Positions 60,895 through 64,000 of a stretch of 64,000 nt of DNA are shown piece after piece. A program made the translations under genes and the position numbers. Within the stretch, counting starts at the first letter, position 1. Each line of letters begins with the position of its first letter. The stretch covers positions 1-64,000 of the forward strand of contig NZ_CADFDK010000002.1 of NCBI RefSeq assembly GCF_902832885.1. The letters run 5' to 3'. Source of the stretch: Burkholderia seminalis DSM 23518 (GTDB lineage Bacteria > Pseudomonadota > Gammaproteobacteria > Burkholderiales > Burkholderiaceae). The notes under the pieces were generated by a model. It searched no databases, was not told where the DNA came from, and was given only the letters and a program-made list of their open reading frames with translations.

Positions 60895-60913
60895 CCCACG
60901 AACGATCGCGACG

Positions 60914-61945
60914 ATGACGAACCCTTCCCAGCAACTCGACGTAGCCCGCCTGACGCGCTATCTGGAAACGCATGTGCCGGGCTTCGAAGGCCCGGTCGAC
61001 ACGGAGAAGTTTGCCGGCGGCCAGTCGAATCCGACTTTCCTGCTGAACGCGAAGAGCGGCCGCTATGTATTGCGCCGCCAGCCGCCGGGCGAACTGCTGA
61101 AGTCCGCGCACGCGGTCGACCGCGAATTCCGCGTGCTGACCGCGCTGTCGGGCACCGCGGTGCCGGTCGCGCGCCCGTATCACCTCTGCGAGGACCGCGA
61201 CGTGATCGGCAGCCTGTTCTACGTGATGAGTTTCGAGGACGGCCGGATCTTCTGGGATCCCGCGCTGCCGGAACTGCCGCGGGCCGATCGCGCGACGTGC
61301 TACGACGCGCTGCTGCGGACGATGGCCGCACTGCACGACGTCGATGTCGACGCGGTGGGCCTGGCCGACTACGGCCGCCCCGGCAACTACTTCGAGCGCC
61401 AGATCGGCGTGTGGACGAAGCAGTATCGCGCGGCCGAAACGGGGCGCCTCGACGCGATGGAGACGCTGATCGACTGGCTGCCGAACGCGTGCCCCGAGGA
61501 TACGGGCCGGCCGGCGCTGGTGCACGGCGATTTCCGGATCGACAACCTGATGTTCGCGCATGACGGTTATCGCGTGCAGGCCGTGCTCGACTGGGAACTG
61601 TCGACGCTCGGCAACCCGCTCGCCGATCTCGCGTATTTCTGCATGTGCCTGCGGCTGCCGTCCGGCGGGCAGGTGCGCGGGCTCGCGGGCCAGGATCGCG
61701 CGGCGCTCGGGATTCCCGACGAAGCGGCGATCGTCGCGCGCTATTGCGAGCTGCGCGGCATCGCGCCGATTCGCGACTGGCACTTCTACCTCGCGTTCAG
61801 TTTCTTCCGGCTCGCGGCGATCGCGCAGGGCGTGAAGGCGCGCGCGCTGCAGGGCAACGCATCGAGCGAGCAGGCGCTGCGTGTCGGCGAAATGGCCGGC
61901 CGGCTCGCCGAACTGGCGGTCGGCGTGATCGACGCGCATCGCTGA
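60914..61945 (+). CDS. Phosphotransferase family protein (APH-like, ACAD10/11 kinase type)
   Basis: A 343-residue kinase of the aminoglycoside-phosphotransferase fold. Landmarks are GGQSNPTFLL, YVLRRQPPGELLKSAHAVDREF, the catalytic loop LVHGDFRIDNLMF and the metal Asp in VLDWELSTLGNPLADLAYF. Relatives beside acyl-CoA dehydrogenases phosphorylate 4-hydroxyacyl-CoAs for beta-oxidation; the acyl-CoA dehydrogenase at 63570 in the same operon supports that. Confidence 0.92.
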   Translation: MTNPSQQLDVARLTRYLETHVPGFEGPVDTEKFAGGQSNPTFLLNAKSGRYVLRRQPPGELLKSAHAVDREFRVLTALSGTAVPVARPYHLCEDRDVIGSLFYVMSFEDGRIFWDPALPELPRADRATCYDALLRTMAALHDVDVDAVGLADYGRPGNYFERQIGVWTKQYRAAETGRLDAMETLIDWLPNACPEDTGRPALVHGDFRIDNLMFAHDGYRVQAVLDWELSTLGNPLADLAYFCMCLRLPSGGQVRGLAGQDRAALGIPDEAAIVARYCELRGIAPIRDWHFYLAFSFFRLAAIAQGVKARALQGNASSEQALRVGEMAGRLAELAVGVIDAHR

Positions 61946-62004
61946 GCGCGCCAGGGTCGCCGGGCGGCGACACGACAATCCAATCAATGGAGGAGCACAG
62001 CAAC

Positions 62005-62769
62005 ATGGCAACGAACCTGTTCGACCTGACGGGCAAGATCGCACTGGTGACGGGCGCAAGCCGCGGCATCGGCGAGGAAATCGCGAAGCTGCTCGCGGAG
62101 CAGGGCGCGCACATGATCGTGTCGAGCCGCAAGCTCGACGACTGCCAGGCCGTGGCCGACGCGATCGTCGCGGCGGGCGGCCGCGCGGAGGCGCTGGCGT
62201 GTCACGTCGGGCGCCTGGAGGATATCGCCGCGACGTTCGAGACCATTCGCGGCAAGCACGGGCGGCTCGACATCCTCGTGAACAACGCGGCCGCGAACCC
62301 GTATTTCGGGCATATCCTCGATACCGATCTCGCCGCGTACGAGAAGACCGTCGACGTGAACATCCGCGGCTACTTCTTCATGTCGGTCGAGGCCGGCAAG
62401 CTGATGAAGGAACACGGCGGCGGCGCGATCGTCAACACGGCGTCGGTCAACGCGCTGCAGCCGGGCGACCGGCAGGGCATCTACTCGATCACGAAGGCGG
62501 CCGTCGTCAACATGACGAAGGCGTTCGCGAAGGAATGCGGGCCGCTCGGCATCCGCGTGAACGCGCTGCTGCCGGGGCTCACGAAGACGAAGTTCGCGGG
62601 CGCGCTGTTCGCCGACAAGGACATCTACGAGACGTGGAAGGCGAAGATCCCGCTGAAGCGCCACGCGGAGCCGCGCGAGATGGCCGGCACCGTGCTGTAC
62701 CTCGTGTCGGATGCGGCAAGCTACACGAACGGCGAATGCATCGTCGTCGACGGCGGCCTGACGATCTGA
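62005..62769 (+). CDS. SDR-family oxidoreductase
   Basis: A 254-residue classical SDR. The cofactor motif is GASRGIG, followed by the NNAAANPYFG block, catalytic Ser in NTASVNAL, and YSITKAAVVNMTKAFAKE with Tyr and Lys. AGGAG precedes the ATG. It is the third gene of the fatty-acid-type operon and is followed by a second SDR after 7 bp. Confidence 0.94.
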   Translation: MATNLFDLTGKIALVTGASRGIGEEIAKLLAEQGAHMIVSSRKLDDCQAVADAIVAAGGRAEALACHVGRLEDIAATFETIRGKHGRLDILVNNAAANPYFGHILDTDLAAYEKTVDVNIRGYFFMSVEAGKLMKEHGGGAIVNTASVNALQPGDRQGIYSITKAAVVNMTKAFAKECGPLGIRVNALLPGLTKTKFAGALFADKDIYETWKAKIPLKRHAEPREMAGTVLYLVSDAASYTNGECIVVDGGLTI

Positions 62770-62776
62770 GCGCGCG

Positions 62777-63535
62777 ATGAAAATCGACAGCTACGCCGGG
62801 CAGGCCGTGATGATCACCGGCGCCGCGAGCGGCTTCGGCGCGTTGCTCGCGAGCGAACTCGCCGCGATGGGCGCGCGGCTCGCGCTCGGCGACCTGAACG
62901 GCGACGCGCTCGAACGCGTGGCCGCGCCGCTGCGCGCGGCCGGTGCCGACGTGATCGCGCAGCGTTGCGACGTGCGCGTCGAAGCAGAGGTGGCTTCGCT
63001 GGTGCATGAGGCCGCCGCGCGCTTCGGGCGGCTCGACGTCGGCATCAACAACGCGGGCATCGCGCCGCCGCTGAAGGCGCTGATCGATACCGACGAAGCC
63101 GATCTCGACCTGAGCTTCGCGGTGAACGCGAAGGGCGTGTTCTTCGGGATGAAGCATCAGATCCGCCAGATGCTCGCGCAGCGCGAAGGCGTGATCCTGA
63201 ACGTCGCGTCGATGGCCGGGCTCGGCGGCGCGCCGAAGCTCGCCGCGTACGCGGCGTCGAAGCATGCGGTGGTCGGGCTGACGAAAACGGCCGCGCTCGA
63301 ATACGCGCGCCACGGCATCCGCGTGAACGCGGTGTGCCCGTTCTACAGCACGACGCCGATGGTCACCGACAGCGATATCGGCGAGCGCCAGGACTTCCTC
63401 GCGCAGGGCTCGCCGATGAAGCGGCTCGGCCGGCCCGACGAAATCGTCGCGACGATGCTGACGCTGTGCGCAAAGGAAAACACTTATCTGACCGGGCAGG
63501 CCGTCGCCGTCGACGGCGGCGTCTCGGCCTTCTGA
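62777..63535 (+). CDS. SDR-family oxidoreductase
   Basis: A 252-residue classical SDR. The cofactor motif is GAASGFG, then [19 protein letters not shown], and [20 protein letters not shown]. The NAD(P)-binding D-L-N (LGDLNGD) suggests NAD preference. It probably carries out a 3-hydroxyacyl dehydrogenase step in the same pathway as its neighbours. Confidence 0.94.
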   Translation: MKIDSYAGQAVMITGAASGFGALLASELAAMGARLALGDLNGDALERVAAPLRAAGADVIAQRCDVRVEAEVASLVHEAAARFGRLDVGINNAGIAPPLKALIDTDEADLDLSFAVNAKGVFFGMKHQIRQMLAQREGVILNVASMAGLGGAPKLAAYAASKHAVVGLTKTAALEYARHGIRVNAVCPFYSTTPMVTDSDIGERQDFLAQGSPMKRLGRPDEIVATMLTLCAKENTYLTGQAVAVDGGVSAF

Positions 63536-63569
63536 CCGAACGGAACACGACAATCTCGAGGAGTCGATC

Positions 63570-64000
63570 ATGGACTTTGGCTATACCCCGAAAGTGGAGG
63601 CGCTGCGCGAACGTGTGAGCGCGTTCATGGACGCGCACATCGTGCCGCGCATCCGCCAGTGGAACGAGGAAGTGCACGCGGGCCGGTATCCGGTGTCGTT
63701 CATGGAGGAACTGAAGGAGCGTGCGAAGGCGGAAGGGCTGTGGAACCTGTTCCTGCCGCACCTGAAGGACGACGAGCCCGGGACGGGCCTGACGAACCTC
63801 GAATACGCGCCGCTCGCCGAGATCATGGGGCGCGTGGGCTGGGCGTCGGAAGTGTTCAACTGCAACGCGCCGGACACCGGCAACATGGAGCTGCTGCACA
63901 TGTTCGCGACGCCCGAGCAGCGCGAACAGTGGCTGCTGCCGCTGCTGCGCGGCGAGATCCGCTCGGCGTTCGCGATGACGGAGCCGGACGTGGCGTCGTC
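63570..64000 (+). CDS. Acyl-CoA dehydrogenase (3' end beyond window)
   Basis: Only the first 143 codons are present. They read as the N-terminal helical domain of an ACAD11-type acyl-CoA dehydrogenase ([46 protein letters not shown]), ending in the flavin/substrate motif [19 protein letters not shown] lies upstream. Together with the APH-like kinase it suggests a route for 4-hydroxy fatty acids. Confidence 0.93.
   Translation, partial: MDFGYTPKVEALRERVSAFMDAHIVPRIRQWNEEVHAGRYPVSFMEELKERAKAEGLWNLFLPHLKDDEPGTGLTNLEYAPLAEIMGRVGWASEVFNCNAPDTGNMELLHMFATPEQREQWLLPLLRGEIRSAFAMTEPDVAS

Overview
The window is high-GC DNA with strong G/C third-position bias. Gene content and protein style (liv-type ABC transporter, polyol ABC/xylulokinase operon, many LysR regulators, DUF3309, MASE1) fit a Burkholderia chromosome, most likely of the Burkholderia cepacia complex. 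That assignment is inference from style, not a database match.

Layout. 1-1424: end of a branched-chain amino-acid ABC transporter (livG, livF). 1425-18665: an accessory region with several lower-GC patches. It holds a HAD dehalogenase with a LysR regulator, a LysR/DJ-1/SDR/monooxygenase/beta-propeller redox cluster, an AT-rich patch with a lipoprotein and a possible aerolysin-like secreted protein, a stretch of decayed mobile DNA with Tn3-like inverted repeats, and a set of carboxymuconolactone-decarboxylase (CMD/AhpD) modules ending in a TetR-controlled hydrolase-CMD fusion.

18916-36500 is the most striking part. It groups a 2-oxoglutarate/Fe(II) oxygenase, a degenerate isopropylmalate-dehydrogenase-like protein, a LeuC/LeuD pair, a second single-chain aconitase with its swivel domain at the N-terminus, a TsaC/YrdC-like protein, two MFS carriers, a TolC/HlyD pair, an esterase and a LysR regulator. 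It ends with a second threonyl-tRNA synthetase that lacks the TGS and editing domains. That synthetase is preceded by a short reading frame with nine consecutive threonine codons and a strong intrinsic terminator, which is the layout of a threonine-tRNA-sensing transcription attenuator. I read the region as an unrecognised biosynthetic cluster whose product probably challenges threonyl-tRNA synthetase, with an inducible resistant enzyme as self-protection. The synthetase architecture and the leader elements are seen in sequence; the product and its target are inferred.

36607-39077: a three-gene surface-glycan operon (glycosyltransferase, methyltransferase-like, polysaccharide deacetylase). 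39671-49283: a mixed core region (dicarboxylate/amino-acid symporter, secreted beta-propeller, parvulin isomerase, GNAT, MASE1-PAS membrane sensor, cysteine-nucleophile hydrolase, MerR-ATPase fusion). 49366-57082: a seven-gene polyol/pentitol uptake and catabolism operon (binding protein, two permeases, polyol dehydrogenase, ATPase, AraC regulator, xylulokinase). 57514-59333: a two-component system. 59569-64000: two small conserved proteins and then a fatty-acid-type catabolic operon (histidine phosphatase, APH-like kinase, two SDRs, acyl-CoA dehydrogenase cut by the window end). No tRNA, rRNA or CRISPR array was recognised.
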